64,000 nt of DNA from Pseudarthrobacter sp. NamE5 (GTDB taxonomy: Bacteria; Actinomycetota; Actinomycetes; Actinomycetales; Micrococcaceae), in the NCBI RefSeq assembly GCF_005796225.1, contig NZ_VAHO01000015.1, forward strand, positions 1 to 64,000. Direction: 5' to 3'. A program made the translations under genes and the position numbers. The notes under the pieces are model-generated. The model was not told the origin of the DNA, ran no database searches, and saw nothing but the letters and a program-made list of their open reading frames with translations. Below, piece after piece: positions 57,464-64,000 of the stretch (its first letter is position 1; each line of letters starts with the position of its first letter).

Positions 57464-57640
57464 CCACCGGTTCCCTAGCCCCGCAAGCTCGGCCAAGGAA
57501 CCCTCCGGCGTGGCCCCACCCACCGGTTCCCTAGCCTCGCAAGCTCGGCCAAGGAACCCTCCGGCGTGGCCCCACCCACCGGTTCCCTAGCCTCGCAAGC
57601 TCGGCCAGGGAACCCTCCGGCGTGGGCCCACCCACCGGGT
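57464..57640. repeat. three 56-bp tandem repeats with hairpin potential
   Basis: Three copies of a 56-bp unit start at 57464, 57520 and 57576 and a fourth is cut after eight bases at 57632. The copies are almost identical (one or two substitutions each). Each contains GGTTCCCTAGCC and GGCCAAGGAACC, which can fold into a stem of about 10 bp. The array fills the gap between the convergent helicase and MBL-hydrolase genes, so it probably serves as a multiple two-way terminator; direct-repeat expansion explains the copy number. Confidence 0.85.
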
Positions 57641-57645
57641 TGCTT

Positions 57646-58296
57646 TCACCAGCCGCGGGCGCGCCACTCTTCAAGGTGCGGGCGTTCGGCCCCGAGCGTC
57701 GTCGCCTTGCCGTGGCCGGGATGCACTACGGCGGAGTCCGGGTAGTTGCCGAACAGCCGCTCCGTGACGTCATCCAGCAGCCGGTTGAACCGCTCCGGGT
57801 CCTTTTGGGTGTTGCCCACGCCGCCGGGGAACAGCGAGTCGCCGGAGAAGATGTGGGTCAGGCCCCGCGGCTCCTCGTACACATAGGCGATTGATCCCGG
57901 GGTGTGGCCGCGCAGGTGGACCGCCGTCAGCTCGAACCCGGCCACGGACAATGTGTCCCCGTGCCCAAGCTGCCGGTCCACCGGAACCGGCAGCGCGTCG
58001 GCGTCGTCCGCCCCTGCTGCCGTGGCTGCACCGGTAACGTCCGCCAGTTCCTTCAGCGCCCGGACGTGGTCCCAGTGCTGGTGGGTGGTGGCGATGAGCA
58101 CGAGCCTCGGCGGGGCGGACGTGTCTGCCGTTGCATCCTGCAGCAAGTGCTGGATGGCCGGAAGATCGTCCGCGGCGTCGATCAGTACCTGCTCGCCGGT
58201 GGCTTTGGCGGTCAGCAGGTACACGTTGTTGTCCATCTCGCTGACGGAGATCTGGCGGATGGTCAGGGCCGGCAGGTCGTAAAGAAGTGTGTCCAT
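57646..58296 (-). CDS. metallo-beta-lactamase-fold hydrolase, glyoxalase-II-like
   Basis: This 216-residue zinc hydrolase has the binding motif IATTHQHWDHVRALKEL (HxHxDH in modified form THQHWDH), HLRGHTPGSIAYVYEEPRG, FSGDSLFPGGVGN and a terminal HPGHG. The organisation matches small bacterial hydroxyacylglutathione hydrolase-like proteins; substrate not known, since actinobacteria use mycothiol rather than glutathione. The gene ends next to the 56-bp repeats. Confidence 0.85.
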   Translation of the reverse strand: MDTLLYDLPALTIRQISVSEMDNNVYLLTAKATGEQVLIDAADDLPAIQHLLQDATADTSAPPRLVLIATTHQHWDHVRALKELADVTGAATAAGADDADALPVPVDRQLGHGDTLSVAGFELTAVHLRGHTPGSIAYVYEEPRGLTHIFSGDSLFPGGVGNTQKDPERFNRLLDDVTERLFGNYPDSAVVHPGHGKATTLGAERPHLEEWRARGW

Positions 58297-58332
58297 GGGC
58301 TTCAGTCTAGGGATGACTGCTTGCGGCCCTGG

Positions 58333-59325
58333 TTACTCGCGCCCTTCCGACACCCAGTTGGGATCCGCCGAGCGGGAGCCGACGACGGCGTCCGAGGCCC
58401 GGGCAAGGGCGTCCAGTTGCGCCGGGGCCAGGTCCAGGGCCAGTGCGCCCAAGTTCTCGTCGATCCGGTGCCTCTTGCGGGTGCCGGGGATGGGAATCAC
58501 CGGCAGGCCGAGCCGCCTGCCTTGGGCGAGCAGCCAGGCCAGGGCAACCTGGGCGGGCGTCGCGTCCAGTTCGTCAGCCACGGACTGGACGGTGTCCACC
58601 ACTGCCTGGTTGGCGCTGGCCGCGTCCGGGGCGAAGCGGGGGATACGGCGCCGGAAGTCCTTCTCGCCCAGGCTTGAGGCGTCGACGGTGCCGGTGAGGA
58701 ATCCCCGGCCCAGCGGCGAATACGGCACAAAACCCACCCCCAGGGCGGCGGCGGCAGGAACAACGTTGCGTTCCACGTCGCGGCTCCAGATGGACCATTC
58801 ACTCTGGACCGCCGCGATGGGGTGGACGGCGGAGGCTTCTTCCAGCTCCTGGGCGGTCACTTCTGACAATCCCAGGTGCCTGACCTTGCCCTGCTGCACA
58901 AGCTCCGCCATGGCCTCCACGGTTTCCACAATCGGAACGCGGAGGTCACGGCGGTGCATGTAGTAGAGGTCGATCTCGTCCGTGCCCAACCGCCGCAGGC
59001 TCCGGTCCACGGCATGCCGGATGTAGCCGGCATCGCCCCGGATGTCTGTGTAGCCGTCCGCGGGTGTGCCCACCAGCCCGAACTTGGTGGCCAGCTGCAC
59101 CTCGTCCCGCCGCTCCTTCAGCAGCCGCGCGATCAGTTCCTCGTTGCTGCCCCCGCCGTAGATATCCGCCGTGTCAATGAAGCTGACGCCGGAGTCGACG
59201 GCATGGTGCAGCGTCCTGAGCGCATCCTCCGGATCCACGTCCCCATAGACCGGGGTGAGTGCCTTGCCGCCGAAGCCGAGCGGGCTGACGTTGAGGTTGT
59301 CGCCGAGGTTCACGGTTGCTGCCAT
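58333..59325 (-). CDS. aldo/keto reductase
   Basis: This 330-residue NADPH-dependent reductase of the AKR superfamily shows VSPLGFGGKALTPVYGDVDP, DTADIYGGGSNEELIARLLK with the catalytic Asp and Tyr, ATKFGLVG, YYMHRRDLRVPI with the catalytic His, and the C-terminal cofactor-binding PVIPIPGTRKRHRIDENL. ATG at 59325 has an AGGAGAAC site. Physiological substrate unknown. Confidence 0.9.
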   Translation of the reverse strand: MAATVNLGDNLNVSPLGFGGKALTPVYGDVDPEDALRTLHHAVDSGVSFIDTADIYGGGSNEELIARLLKERRDEVQLATKFGLVGTPADGYTDIRGDAGYIRHAVDRSLRRLGTDEIDLYYMHRRDLRVPIVETVEAMAELVQQGKVRHLGLSEVTAQELEEASAVHPIAAVQSEWSIWSRDVERNVVPAAAALGVGFVPYSPLGRGFLTGTVDASSLGEKDFRRRIPRFAPDAASANQAVVDTVQSVADELDATPAQVALAWLLAQGRRLGLPVIPIPGTRKRHRIDENLGALALDLAPAQLDALARASDAVVGSRSADPNWVSEGRE

Positions 59326-59366
59326 CGGTTCTCCTGTTTCGGGGTCAACAATTCTTCGGGGCCGGG

Positions 59367-59993
59367 CTAGTGCCACGGGATAACGCGGTCTGCTGCAGGC
59401 CTTGTTGCCTGGATCAGCACGGCGTTGGCCTCGTCCGGGCCGTTTGCCCAGGCCTCCGCGGCCGCCCGGTCCATGCCGAACGAGACGTGCCGGTCAACCA
59501 GCCGGCTGAGCCGCAGATCCTGCGGTGTATCCACGAACCACACCTCGTCCAGCTGTGCCCGGATATCCTTCCAGGGTTCCTGCTCCATCAGCAGGTAGTT
59601 GCCCTCGGTGATCACCAGCGGAACCTCCGCGGGGACGGCGATCGACGCGGCCACCGGCTCGTCAAGGGTCCGGCGGAATTCCGGGGCGTACACCACAGGC
59701 TCATCCCGGCGCACCAGACGGCGGAGCAGCGAAAGGTATCCGCCGGCGTCGAACGTGTCCATCGCTCCCTTGCGCTGCCGCAAGGGCGTCCCGTCGATGA
59801 TCGCGTTGCCCAGGTGGAAGCCGTCCATCGGCACCACCACGGCCTGTCCAGGGCCGAACTGCTGCCGGATCCGATCCGCGAAGGTTGACTTGCCCGAGCC
59901 GGGCGCCCCGGCAATGCCCAGGATGACCCGTGCCCCGGGCACCAGCCGCCGACGCAGGGCGTCTAACGCTTCAGCTGTCTCGGGGGAGTCCAT
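59367..59993 (-). CDS. P-loop nucleoside/nucleotide-type kinase
   Basis: This 208-residue protein has a Walker A loop RVILGIAGAPGSGKSTFADR near residue 20, MDGFHLGNAIIDGTPLR (uridine kinase-like acidic motif) and a LIVTEGNYLLMEQEPWKD motif, features shared with the uridine kinase/pantothenate kinase-like superfamily. It likely phosphorylates a small sugar or nucleoside; the exact substrate cannot be told. It lies 41 bases upstream of the reductase gene on the same strand. Confidence 0.8.
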   Translation of the reverse strand: MDSPETAEALDALRRRLVPGARVILGIAGAPGSGKSTFADRIRQQFGPGQAVVVPMDGFHLGNAIIDGTPLRQRKGAMDTFDAGGYLSLLRRLVRRDEPVVYAPEFRRTLDEPVAASIAVPAEVPLVITEGNYLLMEQEPWKDIRAQLDEVWFVDTPQDLRLSRLVDRHVSFGMDRAAAEAWANGPDEANAVLIQATRPAADRVIPWH

Positions 59994-60058
59994 GCCAAAA
60001 GCCTAGACCGAGTGTCCGTGCATCCGCTGCGTCTCCCCACCCTTGGCTTTGAAAGGCA

Positions 60059-60095
60059 GCGTTCGACGGCGTTTTGCCGGAACACGCCGTCGGCG
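60059..60095. terminator. hairpin downstream of the SMR pair
   Basis: CGACGGCGT (60064-60072) pairs with ACGCCGTCG (60084-60092) around an 11-nt loop, with extra outer GCG/CGC pairs. It lies 5-40 bases after the stop of the distal SMR gene (minus strand) and before the kinase start region. No strong T-run. Confidence 0.5.
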
Positions 60096-60099
60096 CTCC

Positions 60100-60468
60100 C
60101 TAACGGCGGGGAGACTCAGCGGTGTCCGGCTCCTTGCCTCCGGGCAGGGCCTTCAACCCGGCAGCGCAGCCTACGATCCCGGCGATGAACAGCAGTTTCA
60201 GCACGCTGAAGGGTTCCACGCCGGTGGCCATCGCCCAGGCGACCGTGAGCGCGGCGCCGATTCCCACCCAAACCGCATATGCCGTGCCCAGTGGGATGTG
60301 CCTGATGGCCATGCCCAGGCCCAGCATGCTCAGGGTGGCCGTGACGGCGAAAACAAGGGTGGGCAACGGCCTGCTGAAACCGTCGGACAGGCCCAGGGCC
60401 GTGGCCCACACGGCCTCCAGTACCGCCGAGGCCAGCAGGACCAGCCACGGAATCGAACGGCGGAACAT
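60100..60468 (-). CDS. SMR-family exporter subunit, distal gene (probable guanidinium exporter)
   Basis: This 122-residue small multidrug resistance protein has four helices (FRRSIPWLVLLASAVLEAVW, LPTLVFAVTATLSMLGLGMA and two more) and a conserved GTAYAVWVGIGAALTVAWAM segment with the membrane-embedded Glu in SAVLEAVWAT (residue 18). It begins one base within the stop of the upstream SMR gene (TGATG overlap), so the two subunits are made together as a heterodimer. The guanidine-III riboswitch before the pair indicates guanidinium as substrate rather than a quaternary drug. Confidence 0.85.
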   Translation of the reverse strand: MFRRSIPWLVLLASAVLEAVWATALGLSDGFSRPLPTLVFAVTATLSMLGLGMAIRHIPLGTAYAVWVGIGAALTVAWAMATGVEPFSVLKLLFIAGIVGCAAGLKALPGGKEPDTAESPRR

Positions 60469-60791
60469 CACGCCACCACCTTCAAGCCAACCACGCACGC
60501 GGCGATGCCGGACAGCAGCAGGAGGCGTGCCGCCGTCGGACGCTCCACCTTGGTGACGATGGCGTAAGCGGATGTCAGCACCACGCCCACGCCCACCCAG
60601 ACAGCGTAGGCAGTGCCGGTGGGAATGGACTGCATGGCGACGGCCAGGCCGCCGGTACTGGCAGCCACCGAGACCAGGAACAGGGCGGCGGGGGCGATCC
60701 GCCGGCGGCCCGAGGCCTGGGACGCGCGGTGCAGCGCTGCCGCCCAGACGGCTTCGAGGGCGCCGGAGAGTATGAGTATCAGCCACGACAC
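60468..60791 (-). CDS. SMR-family exporter subunit, proximal gene (probable guanidinium exporter)
   Basis: This 107-residue SMR protein starts with GTG at 60791 (SWLILILSGALEAVWAAALH) and carries the conserved Glu in GALEAVWA and the loop GTAYAVWVGVGVVLTSAYAI. AAAGGA lies 6 bases before the start, directly after the riboswitch core. It forms an operon with the second subunit, typical of paired Gdx exporters. Confidence 0.88.
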   Translation of the reverse strand: MSWLILILSGALEAVWAAALHRASQASGRRRIAPAALFLVSVAASTGGLAVAMQSIPTGTAYAVWVGVGVVLTSAYAIVTKVERPTAARLLLLSGIAACVVGLKVVA

Positions 60792-60803
60792 GGGGAGTCC
60801 TTT

Positions 60804-60844
60804 GGCCAGTCTTGTCGTGTGCCGGGTACTGAACCGTCGTCCGG
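60804..60844 (-). promoter_or_regulatory. guanidine-III (ykkC-III) riboswitch
   Basis: Read on the minus strand the core is CCGGACGA, then a 7-nt arm GUUCAGU region, then UACCCGG, a short joining segment, ACAAGAC and UGGCC. This copies the published guanidine-III pseudoknot order (CCGGACGA, arm, GUACCCGG, ACAAGAC, arm). Stem 1 is CCGG with CCGG; the second stem pairs GUUCAGU with ACUGGCC, whereas the Thermobifida RNA has GCGCCGU with ACGGCGC, so both sides differ together and pairing is kept. The core ends one base before the ribosome binding site of the SMR operon, so guanidine binding should expose or free that site. Confidence 0.85.
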
Positions 60845-60932
60845 AGGCCCGGGTGCTGGGCCTTGTTTCCAGCGTAGCAACGGCCGACGGCGGCGGGCCA
60901 CTCTGGTGCCCAACCTCACCACCGGGGAGGTC

Positions 60933-61463
60933 TTAGAGGGCGCCGCCTGCTGCCTCGGGGGCGGCGCTGTCCCGGCCGCCGTCGCCGATGGTTTCCCGGG
61001 CAATGAAGTTCTCGATATCGAACAGGTTGTCCGCCCGTTCTGCAATGTTCAGCAGTGTAGTCATGGAAGCCACTTCCTCCACCTGCTCCTTGAGGAACCA
61101 GAGCATGAACTGCTCGCCCAGTGCATCATTCTCGCCGCGGGCTGCCCGGAACAGGTCCTCGATGTTGCGGGTGACGTCCTTTTCCTGCTGCAGGGCAAGG
61201 GCCAGCGGCTCGGTAACGGAAGCGAAGTCGTTGCGGACCGCGGGAACGCCGGGGATGGTGAAAGGTATGTCCCGGTCCAGCATGTACTGCACCATCATCA
61301 TTGCGTGGTTCCGTTCCTCCACTGACTGCCGGTAGAAGTACTTTGCCAGCTGGGGGAGGTCCTGGTTGGCGAACCAGGTGGCCACGGCAACGTACTGCTG
61401 TGAGGCCGTGAACTCATTGCCGATCTGCGTGGACAGGAGCGCGTTGAACGATGAAGTGGTCAT
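60933..61463 (-). CDS. ferritin
   Basis: This 176-residue iron-storage protein of the four-helix ferritin fold has ferroxidase residues in ALLSTQIGNEFTASQQYVAV, YFYRQSVEERNHAMMMVQYM (EExxH pattern) and FMLWFLKEQVEEVASMTTLL. It resembles the BfrB/Ftn type of actinobacteria and stores iron as ferric mineral. The C-terminal 12 residues are Ala/Gly-rich. GTGGTCAT begins the coding strand at 61463 after the intergenic gap. Confidence 0.92.
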   Translation of the reverse strand: MTTSSFNALLSTQIGNEFTASQQYVAVATWFANQDLPQLAKYFYRQSVEERNHAMMMVQYMLDRDIPFTIPGVPAVRNDFASVTEPLALALQQEKDVTRNIEDLFRAARGENDALGEQFMLWFLKEQVEEVASMTTLLNIAERADNLFDIENFIARETIGDGGRDSAAPEAAGGAL

Positions 61464-61557
61464 AGCCCGAGTCTAGGGAGGGTCCTGTTGCGGGGCCAGA
61501 GTGGGAAGCCTTGCTTTGCATAGGTGAGGCTGTCCTGGTTCCCGCCTGGCTTGGCTC

Positions 61558-62739
61558 TCAGCCTGCCCGCTGTGCCAGCAGCTGTTCGATGCGCTCCGGG
61601 GCGTAGAGGCTTTCCTCCACCAGCTTGCACAGCCCAATGGCGGTGGCGGTCCGGCTGTCCGCCGGAACAATTTCCAGATCCACCAGGGAAGGTTCAAAAG
61701 CGTCACTGAGGATCTGCTGCCGGCACGCGGACAGGAACTCCGGCAGGACGCCCACCAGGCCCCCGACCGCGATGCGGCCGGGATTGAGGGTTCCCACCGT
61801 CGCCGCGAGTGTCCGCCCCAGTACCCGTCCCGCCTCTGCCACCGCTGCTCTCAGTACCGGGTCGCTGCCATAGCCATCGGTGAGCTGCCGCAGCGTCCCG
61901 TAGTGCGCAAACCTTGGGTCGGCCAGCAGGGCCCGCCCGGACGCCACCGCCGCAAGGCAGCCGTCCCGGCCGCAGCGGCAACGCCGGCCGGCGGCCTCCG
62001 GGATGCGCACATGCCCGATGTCGCCGGCGGCACCGTGCGCACCCCGGACCAGCGCGCCGCGGACGATGATGCCGGACCCCACGCCGGTGCTGACCTTCAC
62101 CGCCACAATGGACTCGAGCGGGTCCAGTACCTCCCCGACCGCCATGGAGCGGGCATCGTTTTCCAGCAGGACCGGGCAGTCGAGCTTGGCCTCCATCACC
62201 TCCTGCAGGCGCTGCAGGTCCCAGTGGGCAAGGACAGTGCGTTCGAGTCCCAGCCGGTGGAGGGGATCCACCGGTGCAGGAAGTCCCACTCCTGCCCCCA
62301 CCGGCTGTTCTCCATCCAGCAGCCGGAGGGCATCGGCGATGACGTTGCTGATCACAATCTCCTGGGGCTGCTTGATGTCAATCGGCAAGCGGGTGGAGGC
62401 CAATATCTTGCGGCCCAGGGACAGGAGATGGATCCCCGCATGGGTGTGTCCGATCTCGATGCCGAGCACCAGTTTCTTGCGGTCATCGAAGCGAAGGGCG
62501 CGGGGCGGCCTGCCGCGCTGGGAACGCAGTGGGATCGATTCGTACACCAGGCCGGCCGCGAACAGGGCGTCCAGCCGCTCGTACAGCGTGGACCGTGCCA
62601 TGCCTGTGATCTCCAGCAGGGCAGAGCGGCTGTATCCCTCTGCACTCGAGCGGAGCAACTGAAGAAGGTGTCCCGCGCTGGTCGCCAGTCCCACGGGAGG
62701 CTGGCCCGACCCCCCGACCAGCGTTCGCTGCTGGTTCAT
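61558..62739 (-). CDS. ROK-family transcriptional regulator
   Basis: This 393-residue regulator has an N-terminal winged HTH (SAEGYSRSALLEITGMARST and LYERLDALF, residues 33-62) and a ROK sugar-kinase-like domain with GIEIGHTHAGIHLLSLGRKI, DIGHVRIPEAAGRRCRCGRD and GCLAAVASG. The CxCGxxGC zinc motif is present but the usual Glu after GC is Ala. It faces the sugar-binding protein gene across a 122-bp gap and probably represses it; the inducer sugar is unknown. ATG at 62739. Confidence 0.88.
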   Translation of the reverse strand: MNQQRTLVGGSGQPPVGLATSAGHLLQLLRSSAEGYSRSALLEITGMARSTLYERLDALFAAGLVYESIPLRSQRGRPPRALRFDDRKKLVLGIEIGHTHAGIHLLSLGRKILASTRLPIDIKQPQEIVISNVIADALRLLDGEQPVGAGVGLPAPVDPLHRLGLERTVLAHWDLQRLQEVMEAKLDCPVLLENDARSMAVGEVLDPLESIVAVKVSTGVGSGIIVRGALVRGAHGAAGDIGHVRIPEAAGRRCRCGRDGCLAAVASGRALLADPRFAHYGTLRQLTDGYGSDPVLRAAVAEAGRVLGRTLAATVGTLNPGRIAVGGLVGVLPEFLSACRQQILSDAFEPSLVDLEIVPADSRTATAIGLCKLVEESLYAPERIEQLLAQRAG

Positions 62740-62784
62740 GCTGTCCCCCCTCTCGGCCGGAACGGGCAATCCTGCTGCCCGTCA

Positions 62785-62814
62785 TTGACGTGGTCTGGAT
62801 CACACAATTATGAT
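62785..62814 (+). promoter_or_regulatory. promoter of the sugar-binding protein gene
   Basis: TTGACG (62785-62790) and TATGAT (62809-62814) are close to consensus with an 18-base spacer, 47 bases before the ATG. A loose inverted repeat, CAGAC...TATCTG, lies at 62822-62840 just after the start and could be the ROK operator; this second point is weak. Confidence 0.6.
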
Positions 62815-62861
62815 CGACCATCAGACAAAAATACTATCTGCCCTCGCAGCAGGAGGCTCCA

Positions 62862-64000
62862 ATGTCCGATCTTGCTTACAATGACGTCAGCCGGCGGGCC
62901 TTGCTGAAGGGTGGACTGCTGGCCCTGGCCACCGGACCCGTGCTCGCAGCCTGCGGCGTCAATACCAGCGGCAGCGGAGGTGAAGGCTCGGTCAACTTCC
63001 TGTCCACCCAGTTTTCTCCGGTCGAGGAACGCCAGAAGTACGAGTCAACGCTTAAGAAGTTCGCCGGGGACATCCAGGTGGCCTACAACCCCGTGGACAC
63101 CGGCGTCTTCAACACCACCTTGAAGTCCCAGCTTGCCGCCGGAAAGGTGGAGGTGGGCATCGCCGGCGGCCTCCACAGCGACCTGGTTCCCTTCGCCTCG
63201 CAGTTTGAGGACCTCAGTTCCGTCACCAGTGACCTCTCCTCCGCCGGTTACTCGGAGGACCTGCTGGAACTGGCCAAGCTCGGCACGGATACACCGCGGT
63301 ATATCCCATGGATCCAGGCCACCTACGTGGTGGCGGTGAACAAGAAGGCCCTAGACTGGCTGCCCTCGGGAGCGGATGTCAACAACCTCACCTACGACCA
63401 GTACCTGGCCTGGGCGCAGGCGGCCAAGGCAGCGAACGGGGGACGTCCCGTCTTTGGGATTCCCGCCGGTCCGAAGGGCCTCCATCACCGCTTCTACCAG
63501 GGCTTCCTCCTTCCCAGCTTCACCGGCGGGCAGATCACCACGTTCCGCAACGCGGATGCTGTCACCGCCTGGACGTACATGCGCGACCTGTGGGCCAACA
63601 CGAACCCGGCCTCCGCCAATTACGACTTCATGCAGGAGCCGCTGGGCAACGGAGAGGTCCTGGTGGCGTGGGACCACGTGGCACGCCTTATCAACGCAGT
63701 CCAAAACAAGCCGGACGACTGGCTGATGGTACCGGCCCCGTCCGGGCCGAGGGGCAAGGGCTACCTGCTCATCGTCGGCGGGATGGCCGTGCCGCAGGGC
63801 TCTCCGGAGAAGGACAAGGCGTTTGCGCTGATCAAGGCACTGTCCAGGCCGGAAGCCCAGATCGAGACGCTGAAGTCCAACGCCTTCTTCCCCACCGTGA
63901 AAACGGAGATCGGAGGCGACCTGCCGGGCGGCATCGCCCTGGAGGCAAAGGCAGTCAAGGCGCAGCAGGAAGCCGGGGACGCAATCCTTGCCCTCCCGCC
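62862..64000 (+). CDS. ABC sugar-binding lipoprotein with Tat signal (partial)
   Basis: The first 379 residues of a family 1 solute-binding protein; the frame runs off the window end. The N-terminus carries a twin-arginine signal (SRRALLKGGLLALATGPVLA) ending in a lipobox with Cys at about residue 31 (LAACG). The mature part has FVAVNKK-like YVVAVNKKALDWLPS, FGIPAGPKGLHHRFYQGFLL and WDHVARLINAV. AGGAGGC precedes the ATG. With the divergent ROK regulator it forms the start of a sugar uptake operon whose permeases should follow outside the window. Substrate unknown. Confidence 0.85.
   Translation, partial: MSDLAYNDVSRRALLKGGLLALATGPVLAACGVNTSGSGGEGSVNFLSTQFSPVEERQKYESTLKKFAGDIQVAYNPVDTGVFNTTLKSQLAAGKVEVGIAGGLHSDLVPFASQFEDLSSVTSDLSSAGYSEDLLELAKLGTDTPRYIPWIQATYVVAVNKKALDWLPSGADVNNLTYDQYLAWAQAAKAANGGRPVFGIPAGPKGLHHRFYQGFLLPSFTGGQITTFRNADAVTAWTYMRDLWANTNPASANYDFMQEPLGNGEVLVAWDHVARLINAVQNKPDDWLMVPAPSGPRGKGYLLIVGGMAVPQGSPEKDKAFALIKALSRPEAQIETLKSNAFFPTVKTEIGGDLPGGIALEAKAVKAQQEAGDAILALP

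Noticed and set aside
57464..57640. possible CRISPR array
   Set aside because: The repeats are direct and contiguous with no unique spacers, and there are no cas genes nearby.

Overview
This is a high-GC actinobacterial chromosome segment. The best match is an Arthrobacter/Pseudarthrobacter-type member of the Micrococcaceae. The reasons are the biased codon use with long antisense open frames, frequent GTG/TTG starts, many LacI/ROK/GntR-controlled sugar and aromatic catabolic operons, and a 365-residue homoprotocatechuate dioxygenase whose metal ligands line up with the Arthrobacter/Brevibacterium Mn/Fe enzymes. No rRNA, tRNA, CRISPR array, prophage or intact insertion sequence was seen.

Layout. 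(1) 1-2200: decayed edge of what looks like a cell-envelope polysaccharide locus (a truncated gene end, a frameshifted polytopic membrane gene and a short gene remnant). (2) 2382-7576: L-arabinose catabolism, araB-araD-araR-araA, with AraR-type operators before araB and araA. (3) 7772-14926: a second LacI regulon for arabinosides, with regulator, lipoprotein binding protein, two ABC permeases, intracellular GH51 arabinofuranosidase and mutarotase. Imported arabino-oligosaccharides would be cut inside the cell and passed to AraA/B/D. (4) 15242-16762: a deletion scar joining an Abi-type relic to a nucleoside-permease relic, then a small repeat protein with a strong terminator. (5) 16809-25428: homoprotocatechuate meta-cleavage (HpaI, HpaH, HpaD, HpaE, a GntR regulator, an unusual HpaG-RraA fusion) and a divergent FAD hydroxylase. 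(6) 25410-32896: prephenate dehydratase, amylosucrase plus a second GH13 enzyme, a UreI/AmiS channel and glutamate dehydrogenase. (7) 32906-41129: PhoD phosphatase, a LacI/Gfo-Idh-MocA/ThuA sugar module, an ammonium transporter with a GlnR-like box, a five-bladed-propeller glycosidase and a frameshifted membrane protein. (8) 41258-50174: an SNF2/SWIM helicase, small DUF proteins, and two ECF sigma modules, one with a truncated anti-sigma factor and divergent ECF-like promoters. (9) 50159-57640: TrmB, two MFS exporters, a methyltransferase, and a DEAD-box RNA helicase with a structured leader and trailing 56-bp tandem repeats. (10) 57646-64000: an MBL hydrolase, aldo/keto reductase, kinase, a guanidine-III-riboswitch-controlled SMR pair, ferritin, a ROK regulator and a sugar-binding protein that runs off the end.

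The strongest unusual items are the guanidine-III riboswitch with compensating pseudoknot changes, the FAH-RraA fusion replacing a two-FAH-domain HpaG, the ECF divergon with an anti-sigma lacking its membrane segment, the helicase leader, and the 77-residue YVT-repeat protein. Function calls rest on motif recognition by eye; no database search was run.
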